The translations under genes and the position numbers were made by a program. DNA of 64,000 nt from Spiroplasma endosymbiont of Amphimallon solstitiale. GTDB taxonomy: Bacteria; Bacillota_I; Bacilli_A; Mycoplasmatales; VBWQ01. Each line of letters opens with the position of its first letter. Within the stretch, counting starts at the first letter, position 1. The notes below the pieces were generated by a model. It was not told where the DNA came from and made no database searches. It saw nothing but the letters and a program-made list of their open reading frames with translations. The stretch spans positions 1,178,001 to 1,242,000 of the forward strand of contig NZ_OZ034999.1 of assembly GCF_964030965.1 (NCBI RefSeq). The letters run 5' to 3'. Positions 1-11,228 of the stretch are shown in pieces.

Positions 1-324
1 TTTTGTTGAAATACTTTTTATTTTATTTTCCTTTAAAAAATTAGCAATTATATCAAGAGCATAATTTTTAGTAATTAACAAATGATTAATAGTATTAATT
101 TCTATTAAAGTTAAAATTATTAATTTTCTACCTGCATTTTGTTTATTTTTTTGAATTTTATTCAATATTTCTAATGGTAATAAGTTTTGATTTAATAATC
201 TACAAACTCTATGTACAGTTGATTTACTATAATCAATGGCTTTTGCTATTTTACGAATCGAAAATCCATAACTTTTATATTCTTTTATTGCTATTATTGA
301 TTCAATAGTCAGATACTTATACAT
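1..324 (-). CDS. IS30-family transposase, N-terminal part
   Basis: This is the first 108 codons of the transposase that is complete at 27334-28278. It carries the N-terminal helix-turn-helix (FSIRKIAKAIDYSKSTVHR, residues about 20-38) that binds the terminal repeats. The DDE catalytic domain lies beyond the window edge, so I cannot tell whether this copy is intact. The ATG at 324 follows an AGAAAGGAATTAG ribosome binding site. Confidence 0.9.
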   Translation of the reverse strand, partial: MYKYLTIESIIAIKEYKSYGFSIRKIAKAIDYSKSTVHRVCRLLNQNLLPLEILNKIQKNKQNAGRKLIILTLIEINTINHLLITKNYALDIIANFLKENKIKSISTK

Positions 325-409
325 TGTGCTAATTCCTTTCTTTTCTTAATTATAGAATTAACACAATTTAATTTTTATATAAGTGTCCTTTTTAATTTTA
401 CAATTCAGG
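1..409 (-). mobile_element. IS30-family element, partial (runs off the left edge)
   Basis: The inner terminus CCTGAATTGTAAAATT (minus strand, ending at 409) is the same as the left end of the complete IS30 at 27249-28309, and the transposase start is also the same. The far end lies outside the window. The 5' leader of about 85 bases between the terminus and the start codon matches the complete copy. Confidence 0.9.
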
Positions 410-567
410 TTATAAAAAAAATAATTTAGTAACAATCTAGTTCATTAATTATAATTTTTATTTATAAGTATTAAAAGAGAATACCATTCAATTGAAATGT
501 ATATTTAAGTAGTCCTATTTTACTTATTAAAAGTAAAGCAGGACTTTTATAATTAAAAGGGGGAAAA

Positions 568-1032
568 ATGAAAACAAAAAAGAATTCAGAACAAACACCT
601 TTATTAAATAAAAATAACAATAATTACAATGCAATCAAAAGTCAAGATCAACCTTCAACAAGTCAAGAACATGTTAATGGATATCATCAAGAAAATTTAG
701 AAGTTAGAAATGAAGACAATATTAATTACACAAGAACAGAAAGTCAAGATCAATTTTCAACAAGCGATGAAGAAGAGTGAATAAATGATACTAATAGTCG
801 TTATGGTGGAATAACACAAAAAAGATTAGATATTAATGGACGTTGAAAATATCGTACGAGATTTGAACCTGGTGTAGTATATTCTAGTATAATGATTCAT
901 GAAAATGTTATTGATATTTCTAATGATTTAAAATGACAGAAAACTATTCGTTTGAAAAACGGTAGAGTGATTTTAGAATTATCAAATTTAGATGAAAATA
1001 ATCAATTTGAACAAAAATTTGGCAATGTTTAG
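568..1032 (+). CDS. Unknown polar protein, 3' end replaced by IS256
   Basis: A 154-codon frame with a good site (AAAAGGGGGAAAAATG) and two in-frame TGA tryptophans. The first 70 residues are low-complexity and polar, with two copies of an (E/K)SQDQ-(P/F)STS motif (residues about 25-33 and 58-66). The second half has more ordered composition. The final residues (GNV) and the TAG stop come from the IS256 starting at 1021, so the native C-terminus is lost. I recognise no family. The SQDQ repeat region looks disordered; a host-interaction or secreted role would be guesswork, and no signal peptide is visible. Confidence 0.6.
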
Positions 1033-2394
1033 TAATCTGTGTAACTTACAAAAATAACTATGTTTAATTAATTCTAGTAAATATAATTAAATGACTAGAA
1101 AGAGTGAGTTACAGATGGCTAAAAAACAAAATATTAATAATAATGATCCAATATCAAAAGCAGTAGATTTATTATTAGAAAATACTGAAGATTTAACAAC
1201 AGTTTTTAAAGAAGGGGGTTTATATAAAGAATTAACAAAACGTTTAGTTGAAAAAATGTTGAATTCTGAAATGCAAAATTATTTAGGATATGAAAAAAAT
1301 CAACATAGTAATACTGAAAATGCTCGTAATGGTACAAGTTCAAAAAAATTAATAACTCAACAAGGTAAAATTGAGATTGATGTACCAAGAGATCGCAATA
1401 GTGATTTTACTCCTGTAATAGTTGCAAAAAGACAGCGAAGATTTGATGGTTTTGATCAACAAGTGCTTTCACTATATGCAAAAGGTATGACTCTATCTGA
1501 CATTAGAATGCAGTTACAAGAGTTATATCATGGTGCTGATATTAGTGAAAGTGTTATTAGTCAAATTACTGATGATGTTATTGATGATGTCAAAACATGA
1601 CAAAATCGACCATTAGAAAGCGTTTATCCGATTGTTTATTTTGATTGTATAGTAGTTAAAGTTCGACAAGATAAACGGATTATTAATAAATCAGTTTATA
1701 TAGCATTAGGAGTTGATTTAGAAGGTAAAAAAGATGTTTTAGGCTTATGAATTAGTGAAAATGAAGGTGCTAAATTTTGATTAGCTAATTTCACAGAAAT
1801 GAAAAATCGAGGCTTAAATGATATTTTGATTGCTTGTAGTGATAATTTAACAGGCATGTCAGAAGCAATACAAGCAATTTATCCTAAAACAGAACATCAA
1901 TTATGCATTGTTCATCAAATTCGAAATAGTTTAAAATATGTTTCATACAAACATCGAAAAACTCTAGTTACAGATTTAAAACCAATTTATAGTGCATGTA
2001 GTGAAGAACAAGCAATGCAAGCTTTAGAATCATTTGAAAGTAAATGAAATAAACAATATCCCCAAATTGCTAAATCTTGATATAAAAATTGAGAAAATTT
2101 GATGATTTTTATTAGTTATCCTGCAGAAATCAAACGAGTAATTTATACAACAAATGCTATTGAATCTGTTAATAGTCAATTACGAAAAGTTATTAGAAAC
2201 AAAAAAGCTTTTCCTAATGATATGTCAGTTTTTAAAATATTTTATTTAGCAATTGAAAATATAACAAAAAAATGAACATTGCCTATTCAAAATTGAAATA
2301 CAGCAATTGCTCATTTTATGATAAAATTTGAAGACAGAATTAATCTGAACTAGTACTTTGTAAAACAAAGATACACAGATTTCTAAAAAGCCTC
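1021..2394 (+). mobile_element. IS256-family element, copy 1 (1374 bp)
   Basis: Same length and termini as the copies at 23950-25323 and 41155-42528: one end GGCAATGTTTAGTAATC, the other GAGGCTTTTTAG on the opposite strand. Unlike the other two copies, its flanking octamers differ (AAAAATTT at 1013-1020, TTTTATTT at 2395-2402), so it is not sitting in its original target. The right flank is the phage-1 gene seen intact at 46073-46279; the left flank is an unrelated gene. Confidence 0.92.
1091..2353 (+). CDS. IS256-family transposase
   Basis: A 420-aa DDE transposase of mutator/IS256 type when TGA is read as Trp. The diagnostic C-terminal helix [15 protein letters not shown] is present (residues about 352-366), as are the catalytic aspartate regions [10 protein letters not shown] and [12 protein letters not shown], and the [14 protein letters not shown] block. 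Length is typical of the family. The sequence is almost identical to the copies at 23991-25253 and 41196-42458, differing at a few residues (for example QAI versus QAV), so all three moved recently. An internal ATG at 1115 is a possible alternative start. Confidence 0.95.
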
Positions 2395-2536
2395 TTTTAT
2401 TTTGTTTTTTAAGTGCTTTTTTATTAGGGTCTTTTAATGATTTTCCAAAAGAAATTAAAGCACTTCCTAATTTTACTAATACATAACCACCACTAATACA
2501 AGCATTAGCAATAATTATAATTAAACTTGTATCCAT
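2395..2536 (-). pseudogene. Phage-1 small membrane protein, truncated by IS256
   Basis: The first 47 codons match the intact 68-aa gene at 46073-46279 (MDTSLIIIIANACISGG...). The IS256 at 1021-2394 replaces the C-terminal basic tail, and the frame reads on into the IS. One N-terminal membrane segment (residues about 3-28) is followed by a lysine-rich stretch. Holin or another lysis role is possible from size and position but not demonstrated. Confidence 0.8.
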
Positions 2537-2555
2537 TATATTAATCACCACCTTT

Positions 2556-2678
2556 CTAAAATATTTGATTAATTTTAAATACAATTTTTACAATAACAAA
2601 AATAATTAAACCAGCAACAGCAGAAGATAATATAACTCCAATTAAACCTAAAATAATCTTTATAATTTTAAAAATCAT
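2556..2678 (-). CDS. Phage 40-aa membrane protein
   Basis: Forty residues, almost entirely one hydrophobic segment (KIILGLIGVILSSAVAGLII) with basic ends. The same gene, in the same place after the fibre gene, occurs at 45931-46053 and, in phage 2, at 27032-27154. Conservation in three phages argues that it is a real gene. Role unknown; holin-like or virion membrane component are possibilities. Confidence 0.8.
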   Translation of the reverse strand: MIFKIIKIILGLIGVILSSAVAGLIIFVIVKIVFKINQIF

Positions 2679-2688
2679 AATTTTATTC

Positions 2689-4449
2689 CTACAATTCTTC
2701 TAATTTTCATATATTACCTTTTAAATTACCTTTTCCACTATAAATAGTAATTAATTTTGCATGTTGAACTGATAAAATTACTATATTAACACTATCATTA
2801 AAGGTTTGTATTGGTACACCAGCAATTTTGTTATCCGTTATAATAAATTCTTGAATAGTATAAACTGGATTATATATACTTCAAGAATAATAAACTCTAT
2901 AATGTTTATTAACTATAAAATCATAAGTAATTTGTCAATTATCTCATTTATTTTTTTCTCTTGTTCCTACATCTTTTCATTGTTGATTATTTGGACTTGG
3001 TGTTGGATTATTTGGTAATTCAATATCTCAACAATTTTCTTCAACTTCATTTGTTTCTAAACTTTTTGAATTAATTTTTATTTTTGGTGTAACATCAACT
3101 TTAATTGTATTTTGTAATTCTTCTAATGAAAGAATAGCACCATAATTAATATCTCCACCTTTTAAATATAAACTACAATTAAAACTACTTTCTCTAACAG
3201 TTAAAGTTAATATTACATCTTCATCTTTAATTTTAAATTTTGCAAGTAAATAATCTCCACCTAAATAATTACCAGTTTTAAATTCTACTTTATGCTTTAT
3301 ATTTGCTTGATTTACTGGTAATTCATCTAATGTTATAATTACTCTATATACAGTATTAAAATTAATTTCAAACGTATCTCATTCACGATTATTTTTACTT
3401 TTACTTATTACTTTTCATATTTCTTTATCTTGTTTAGTATTTACTTTATCATCAACATATTTTTTTGTAGTTGCATCTTTATCTTGTTCTGGTTCACCTA
3501 TATTAACAATTCTTTTATTATTAGCAGTAATTAATCTTTTTTCTTTAGGTTGAATAATATTTGAACTATTTGGGTCTATTTCTCATAATGATTCACCATT
3601 AGCACTAATAGTATTAGTTTTTTCATCAATCTTAATATTTTCACCAGCAATTAATTTATCTTGCTTTTGTTCTATTAAATTATCAACATATTCTTTATTT
3701 GTACCATCAGTTTCAAAAGTAGGTGTACCAACATCAATTATTCTTTTACTATTAGCAATAATACCTTTATTATCTTTTAATTTAACAAAATTAAGATTAT
3801 CTTTATCAACTTCTCATAATGAATCAATATTACTATCAACATTTAATTTTAATTTAGGTATAGTATCACTAACATCTTGAATAGTAATACCAGTACCAGC
3901 AATAATTCCTTCTTTTCGTAAAAATGTTTTATTACCAGAATCTCAAGTAATTACTCTTGTATCACTTTCATCAAAAATACTAGGAGTATTAAAATTATCT
4001 GTATTACATGAAATAGGATTATTAATTGCTTTTCTTGGTGTATGTAAATTTGCTTGTTGTAATAAATTATATACTTCCATTAATACATAATCTGGTTCAC
4101 TTGGGGGACTAATACTACTTGATAAACCATTACCACTAATAGATACACTACTTCTTATAAATGCCATTCCATCAGTTAAATAATATATAGTCATTCTTGC
4201 TGTTGCTCTTTTAACTAATTGTTGTTGAGTTTCATTAAGATTTTTAAATCCTATTACTTCAATTTGATTACCAGTAATAGTATTTATACGCTCACTTGCA
4301 ATAGCAATTGCCATAATAGTAAAATCAGTTTTAGTATTATCAGTAGTAGTTTGGTCAGCATCTGGTATAAAACCATATATAGTTTTTAAATCATCTTTTG
4401 TAATATAATTTAAATTTACATTTCAATCAATATTATTTTTGTTTTCCAT
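2689..4449 (-). CDS. Phage-1 fibre / receptor-binding protein
   Basis: 586 aa, intact in this copy. The N-terminal part (about residues 1-140) is compact. The middle is built of repeating trimeric-fibre-type units: NKEYVDNLIEQKQDKLIAGE near residue 250 and TKKYVDDKVNTKQDKEIWK near 340. The C-terminal 200 residues form a globular domain ending EELQE-like, which is strongly shared with the phage-2 fibre (23156-27027). This repeat plus globular-tip layout is typical of phage fibres that bind the host surface. It starts with ATG overlapping the upstream gene by 17 bases. The copy at 43011-45920 is interrupted by IS1595. Confidence 0.8.
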
Positions 4450-5215
4450 AATTTTTAAACCTTTCATATCCATGTACTGCTTGTGATTTATTAACTACAC
4501 CAATAACTGATTTATATTTCTTTTGTTGAATTACTTTTTTACCTATATTTTTAGAATTTCTACGTGCTAAGTATTCTTTATCTTCTTTATCTAATCCGCC
4601 ATGATAATACTGTCTTATAAGTACTGAATTAGCACCGGTACCGTAAGCACCAGTTGCTTTACACATATCAATTCACATTTCTTTTGATATCATAAAGTAA
4701 TCATATGATTTACTTAAATTAGTTCTATATGTTAATGTAGCAATACCATAAGTACTAGACTGTTGTTGTATTACTGGAGTTCATATACCACCTGCTAATG
4801 CACTACTAGAAAGATTTACATAAACTCCAATCATACTGTCATAATCTTCTTGTGTTAAAGAATTCATTATTATTTCTTTACCTTTATCCATTAATGACTT
4901 ACCATTTAAATATTGTTTTTGAATATGTTGTAATTTAGCAATATTATTATTAGTAATATGTGTCATGATTTTTTTATGAATTACTGGTAAATTAGTAAGT
5001 GTTTGAAGATTTTTATTAAAACTATTTAATTCATCTTGTAACTTTCCTTTTCCTAAAGTTTTAGAAAAAATTCTAGTTTTTAATATTCCTGCTGGATTTT
5101 TTAAAAAACTATTAAATAATGAATTACTTTTTTTAAATTTTTCTATTAATTCAGCAGTTTGTATATCAGTAACAGCAGTCTCTAATATCATTCTTAACAA
5201 TAATATAATAGGCAT
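4433..5215 (-). CDS. Phage-1 260-aa structural-region protein
   Basis: 260 aa, immediately downstream of the major capsid gene (5-base gap) and overlapping the fibre gene. The N-terminal 110 residues are helical and lysine-rich; the C-terminal half holds a YDYFMISKEMWIDMCKAT block followed by a glycine-rich GAYGTGANS segment and a basic tail. Position suggests a minor virion or head-completion protein, but I recognise no family. The phage-1R copy (40863-43027) is split by an IS256 insertion. Confidence 0.7.
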
Positions 5216-5220
5216 TTAAA

Positions 5221-6411
5221 TTACTTCTTTGTAAAAGTTACTTGTAAAGAACCATCATATAAAGTTTTACCTTCAACATTAGCACTTGTTGCTGTTAAAT
5301 CTGAAAAATTAGCATTACCTTTAACATAATTAGGATTTTTAGCAATAACTGCTTTTTCTACTTCATCTGCTGTTGGAGTATCACCAGCCATAGTTATTTT
5401 TCCTAAATTAGTAAATTCAATTGCTGTAGCAATATCAATACTTGAAGTAACTGTAAATCCTTTAACTAAATCGGGTCTTAATGCTTTACCTTCTGAAACT
5501 AAAAACTTATGAAAATTCTTAACATTCCCATTAGTTTGTAAAACAAAAATATTATCTTGACCACGATTAAAAGGAAATGCTAATGCTTCTTTATGAACTA
5601 ATACAGCATCACATCCTAAAAAATTAAATCCTTCTTTTTTATCAATAACTCCAGCAGGATAATTTCTACCTAATCAAGGACATTCTACAATTTTAATACC
5701 ACCAATTTCTACGATTTTACCATCTTTTAATGCTTGTGAAGCACTATCACTACCTAATGTAGTTGTTGATAATAATACTAATGGTTTAAAGAAACTAGAT
5801 ACTCATAATGTATAATCTTCTTCATCTGTACCAATATATTCATCACTAATTCTTGCTTTTAATGTTGCTAATGTATTTGATATTTTTAATCACAAAAGCA
5901 TACGATAATCATCAATTTTTGGTGTACTTGGTAATGCAATTTTAATAATGTCGTTATCTTTTGCTGTTTTAACTGCTAATGATAATAATTTTGCTACTAA
6001 ATATGTTTCAACTGATTTTGCTTTAGCATCAATTCAACTTGATGCTAAACTATCTGATACAAGAACATTACCATCTTCATATTTTGCACCTAATCTTTTT
6101 AAATCTAATGTTTCTTCTTCAAAAGTAATTTGTTTCTTTTTATCTAGTAAAATTTGTTCAACTCTTGTTGCTGTTAAATCATTAGCACCAGCACCAGCAT
6201 TATAATCATCTGTAAGATTTCTTTTTGTAATATTATAAATAGCAGTACCAGCATCTAATTGTTCTCTATTTTCTATTGTAGCATTAATTAATGCAACTCT
6301 TTTTGATAATAAAACTTTTAAATTTTTAATATATTTTACTGATAAATCTGCTTTACCACTAGGTGTACTAGGGTCATTAATTGTTGTTGATTGTGTTGTA
6401 ATAATTGCCAT
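5221..6411 (-). CDS. Phage-1 major capsid protein with spiralin-like tail domain
   Basis: 396 aa. Call rests on position directly after an acidic scaffold-like protein, on length, and on an HK97/P22-type mixed alpha-beta composition; I see no single diagnostic motif. The last 60 or so residues (TPTADEVEKAVIAKNPNY ... YDGSLQVTF) resemble repeat modules of Spiroplasma spiralin and other surface lipoproteins, which would be an appended surface domain. Site AAAGGAGAATAAAAATG. The copy at 39667-40857 gives the same translation where I compared them. Confidence 0.75.
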
Positions 6412-6413
6412 TT

Positions 6414-6638
6414 TTATTCTCCTTTAATTTGTTTTCAATCATTTATTAGTTGTTTTTGAAAATTAATTAGTTTTTCTAAATCAATATTACTTGCTTTATA
6501 TTCAATAATAAGTTTTTCAATATTATAGTCTTCTGGTAATACTATTTTAGTACTTCTAGTAATTTTAAAAATATCAGGATAATCTCTTTTAATATTTTCA
6601 TATTTTTTATTAAATTCTTTTAATGTCATATTAACCAT
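6414..6638 (-). CDS. Phage-1 74-aa protein between scaffold and capsid
   Basis: 74 aa (MTLKEFNKKYENIKRDYPDI core), overlapping the end of the scaffold gene by 8 bases and ending two bases before the capsid start. A second in-frame ATG at 6629 could be the true start. Identical to 39440-39664. A protein of similar size and place (19296-19481) precedes the phage-2 scaffold. No function recognised. Confidence 0.7.
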
Positions 6639-7119
6639 CTACCATTCCTATTTTTCTAGTATCTACTTCATCTTCTTTATTTTCTTTAAATTTATCTTTT
6701 ATATCTAAAGAATTACTAATATTTGTATCTTTATTTTTATTAAATAAATGTGGAAAATCTTTATTTAAATTTGATAATTCTTCATCAATATCTTCTTTAT
6801 CACCAAGATATCTTTTTAATAAATTAATATTTTCTTGTGATAAATCATATTTTTTATAACTTTCTGAATGTCTAATTTCTCTATCTTTATCAGTTTTTTC
6901 TTTATATAAAGCATTATATTTTTCTTCTAATTCTTTATATTTTTCTTCTAAAGTTGGTTCTTTAGTTTCTTCAGTTTCTGGTTCTTTTTTCTCTTCAGAT
7001 TCAGATTCTTTTTCAGTATTTTCTTCTGATTTTACTTCTTCTTCCTTAGTTTCTTCTTGTTCATCTTTTTCTTTTTCTTCCATAGTATTACCTTCTTTCA
7101 TTTCATTTTCATTTAACAT
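6631..7119 (-). CDS. Phage-1 scaffold-like acidic coiled-coil protein
   Basis: 162 aa, with a glutamate/lysine-rich stretch (residues 10-60) and coiled-coil heptads around residues 60-85 (EEKYKELEEKYNALYKEK). Location just before the capsid gene and composition fit an internal scaffolding protein that guides capsid assembly. Start chosen at the ATG at 7119 because AAAGGTGGTGG lies 6-9 bases upstream; the GTG upstream falls inside that site. Confidence 0.75.
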   Translation of the reverse strand: MLNENEMKEGNTMEEKEKDEQEETKEEEVKSEENTEKESESEEKKEPETEETKEPTLEEKYKELEEKYNALYKEKTDKDREIRHSESYKKYDLSQENINLLKRYLGDKEDIDEELSNLNKDFPHLFNKNKDTNISNSLDIKDKFKENKEDEVDTRKIGMVDG

Positions 7120-7135
7120 AATTACCACCACCTTT

Positions 7136-9961
7136 CTAAGTTGAACTTTTTGGATTTATGACCAATGATGTAGTTTGTAAGTTTCAATTAGCATTCGTTT
7201 TAACAAGAGGTAATCCCATGCTAAATGTAAAAGTTACAATAAATTGATATCTTAGTACTATATATTTATTAAAACTAGTATAACCCACTATTTTAAATCA
7301 AATTGATGAAGCAATTGTATTTTCTCGACTTAAATTATCATTTGTTCATAATAAATCATTAACATAAGTATTATTAATATTATCTGTTGCTTTTAAAGTT
7401 GCTGATTGACGAGGATATTTATCGTGGGATTTTTTTTCATTAATAATATTAAATGTTCAATTATCTGTAGCATCATTATGATTCCCAGAATTATTATCAT
7501 AATAATTAACATGTGATTCAAATTGTGGATTATTCTCATTAATATCTTTTAATTCACTTAAATTAATTTTTATAGGTGTAAACCAATTTTTTGAATTTGT
7601 TACTGTTTCATAAATTGCGTTCATATTAAAATTAAAATTAAATGTTATACTTTCATAATCTTCTTGAAATTTTTCAAAACTATCATAACCATAATCTTTA
7701 AATGAAAATAATACTGCTTTACCATAACCACTTAATTCATCATTTATATCAGGTCTCATCTGATAAGGATAATTTGGTCTTATATCACGTGAACCTTGAA
7801 TGTTATTTGTAATTCCATATTGACTTTGATTACTTAAATCAATAAATATAGGATGTGCTCTTTCTATTAATGGGGGTGGTTGAATTGCTTGTGGATAATT
7901 AAATGGTTGGTCAAATTTAAAAGTATTATTTGCTAAAATAAATGTATTTTGAATTAATCTACTATTATTACTTGCTTTACCTACTGTTTGATAAGTACCA
8001 CTTCAAATACTAAAATTATCATTAACAGCACCATTTCTATTATCTGGCATTGAATAAAATGTTATTTTAAAATTACTTTTACCTACAACTTTAATATCAA
8101 TCATATCAATTGCTCATTTTAATATATTAGTATCAGTAAATTTAGGTTCATTTAATAATGGAATTAAACTATTTTCTTTTGGTAATAATGAAATTGTATC
8201 TTTATCACCAGCACCATTTTGAACTAAATTTACAGTATCATAAATTCCTTGTGAAGAAATACTTCCATCATTAATATTAAAATTTTGTAAATTAATCCTA
8301 TCAGTTAAATTAAATGTAAATGATGTCATATGACTTGCTGTTCCAGCAACTGCTTGTATAGCATCTGGAGTATCATTTCTAAAGACATCTAATGGAATTA
8401 ATGCTGGATTAGTACTTTGTGAACTATATAATAATGTTGTATAAAAATTATATAATTCAGCAGATATTAAGCCATTTATATAAGGAAATTGTGGTATTAA
8501 TAAATTACTTGATAATTTAGCACCAATATCTAAACCACCAACAAAAGCATTCATAAATGAACCAAATATAGGTATAGTATTAAGATTAATTTTAATAGTT
8601 TCTCTTACTGTTAAAGGTATTTCACTAATAGGATTATAAATAAAATAATGTAATGCATTTATAGTATTTAATTGCTTAAATTTATTATTATTCATATTAT
8701 AATGATTATTACCAATAAATTTTTTATTATTTTTATTATAATATTGAAAATATGGATTACCAGCAGTTGCATAATTATAATCTTCTATTTCAGCACCATT
8801 TAAAAAATTATTATCTCAATAATTTACTAATCTATTTGAAACATCAACTTTATTAGTATTTTTAGTTTTTTCAACATTAGTTCTTAAATGACCTTCATAA
8901 TGTTTTGTTGCTCCATCATCATAATTTGGAGAAATTACTTTTTGTCAATCTTGATAACTATCCATTGTACTTTCACCACGTACAGTTAATACATAATTAG
9001 TTTCTGGTAATGCTTGAAAACTTACTGGGTCATAAGTTGAACATTGATATTGTCATGGAAATAATAATTTACTTGGGTATTGTCGATATTTATGTTGTTT
9101 AGTATTAATAGGATTATTATCAATATCTCTACCTCATAATGCTATTGAAATAGGTTTTACTGAACCATAAAAAGATATTTGACAATGAGTTACTGGTAAT
9201 GGTGTTAAATAATTATCATCTAAAACAATATTATTATTTTCATCCAATGTTGGTAATGCTACTGGGTCGCCCGGCGCCCCTAATTGTACATATTGATTAA
9301 TTGCTAATCCACTATGTGCTAATTTATCATTTAATGAACTAAAAGTACATTGAATAAAAGCCAATTCTTTATTTTCTGGATTATAAGTTTTAGTTGCAAC
9401 TTCAAGAATATATCATTGTCTATCAACTTTAATTGATTTATCAGTATTTATAACTTTATTAATTTCTGGAATCATATATAACTTATATAAATTTGAAACA
9501 ATATTATTAATAAAATCAAAATTCTTTTTTTCATTTGGAATATTAATAACTACATTTTTAATTGCTTGTTCTTGAATAAAAGCATTATTTGCTGGTGTTG
9601 CTGAATAAGTAATACCTAATTGGTCACTTATAATATTTCCATAAAATACATCACCAATTTGTAATTGTTTATATGCTAAATCTGGATTATCTTTATCTTG
9701 AATAGGATAATAAGAATGGTCTCATACTGCTTGTATTGCTTCTCTACCAGTAAAGATTTTACTAAAACTAGTATAATCATTAGGAATTGAAGTTGGTGGT
9801 TTATATCCCGTTTCTGTTGAATTTATAGCACCTAAAATAATAGTAAAAGGACATACACGAAATTGTAAATCTTTATTTTGTGTAAAATCTTTTTCAATTT
9901 CACCAGTTGATTTTCAAACTGTTTTAATTAATTGATGATTTATTTTCGGTATCATTCTCAT
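7136..9961 (-). CDS. Phage-1 large tail/knob-like structural protein
   Basis: 941 aa, the largest gene of the phage, between portal and scaffold. Near residues 465-500 there is a hydrophobic, glycine-rich stretch (PIFGSFMNAFVGGLDIGAK) inside an otherwise beta-rich, Asn/Tyr-rich protein. Short-tailed phages such as phi29 have a tail-knob protein with membrane-active hydrophobic loops; that analogy is inference from layout only. The phage-1R homologue (35984-38935) is conserved in the first third but strongly diverged after about residue 260 and shorter (926 codons once its MITE is removed). The start overlaps the portal gene by 38 bases. Confidence 0.65.
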
Positions 9962-11225
9962 TTTTAGTTTCTCCTAAAAAAGTATTATTAAATTCAATTT
10001 CTTCTTTTTGATATTTTCTATTTTCATTAATAATTTGTTGTGCTTCTTCTTCACTTACACCATATCTTTTAACTATAATTCTTTTAATATTAGTAATTCC
10101 TAATCTTAATTCTGCTTCATCAATTTCAAGTGATTTTAATCTATCTATAATAGTATTTTCTTTAATTTCAAATGTTCATTTAGATTTATCACCATCTAAT
10201 CCCATTAATATAAAACATCTTTGAAATATTTCATTTCAATCACTTTGATTTAAAGTTCTTTTAATTCTTGTAGTTTCCATATCTCTTGAATTAGTAATTA
10301 ATACTTCTGCTTCAGTTTTTTGACTTGTAGTATCATTTACTGGACTATATCCAGCACCTTCAAATGTTTTATCAATAATAAATTGTATAAAATCCGCATA
10401 TTTATCTAATACTGGACTACCTTGTATTATGGCAATTGGCGGTGTACCACTAGTACTTCCTAAACTTCTTAAATTTGTTTGTAATACAAAATCACCAAAT
10501 AATTTTTTCATGTCAAATGCAGTTTTAGTTTGATTTACTTCTTGTTCAGTAATATCAGCAAATACTCTTGTACGATTATATTCAAGTTCTTTTCATATCA
10601 TTTCAAAAGTATGGTTTAATAATTTTTGTAAACCTTTAATTGGAGTCATATCTGGATAATAATCACCAATAACTCCACCAAAGAAATTCTTTTTAGGTAA
10701 ATTTTGCATAAATTTAACTGGAATAATCCCTAAATTATGGTTTTCTATTAAAGGTAATTGTAAATCTTTACTTATTTTTTCTTGTAAACCATCTAATGTA
10801 ACTGTATCACTCGTAAAATATCTAATTATTTGATTTGGTGTATATGTTGTTTTAACAAATATACTTTGGTCATCATATTGTATTCTTGACCATGTTGATG
10901 CACTATATTCAGTTTCTAATACTCTTGCTACTCTTGATTGAGCATATGGTTGAGCAAAATTTAATGAAATTCTACCAGTTTTACTTTTATCAATTTGAAC
11001 AATACTATAACCATAACCAGATTTAATATGACAATCTTGATAAAATAATGAATCTAAATTATTTCATTCTTTTAATTTTTTAATTGCTCTTTTATATTCT
11101 TCATGTTCACTTGTTAAAGTATAACCATTACCTCATAATAATTTACTTCCATGATTTGCTATTATTTCTTGAAGATTTATCAGACATCAAAATGGTATTA
11201 ATATTTCAGTATTAGGATTATTCAT
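9924..11225 (-). CDS. Phage-1 portal protein
   Basis: 433 aa, directly after TerL (3-base gap), the classical place of a portal. It shows typical portal features: N-terminal alpha/beta domain with KSGYGYSIVQ, a stem-like helical region, and a C-terminal QRCFILMGLDGDKSKWTFEIKE-type block (shown here without further extension) followed by an acidic/basic helical tail. Portals form the dodecameric DNA channel at one capsid vertex. The 1R copy (34720-36021) has the same length and differs at scattered residues. Confidence 0.82.
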
Positions 11226-11228
11226 ATG

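Noticed and set aside
1206-1388. Minus-strand frame of 60 codons inside the IS256 transposase (also at 24956 and 42161).
   Set aside because: It is the mirror reading of a strongly supported transposase and occurs only with it.
2806-3018. Hydrophobic frame opposite the fibre tip (also at 26695 and 45591).
   Set aside because: Complement of a conserved coding region; its Ile/Phe-rich composition is typical of antisense reading in AT-rich DNA.
4433-5215. KTSC-like or head-morphogenesis domain in the 260-aa protein.
   Set aside because: Only a vague aromatic and glycine pattern; not enough residues match to name a domain.
5948-6205. Frame of 85 codons opposite the capsid gene (also at 39873).
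   Set aside because: Lies wholly within the capsid frame on the other strand, no ribosome binding site.
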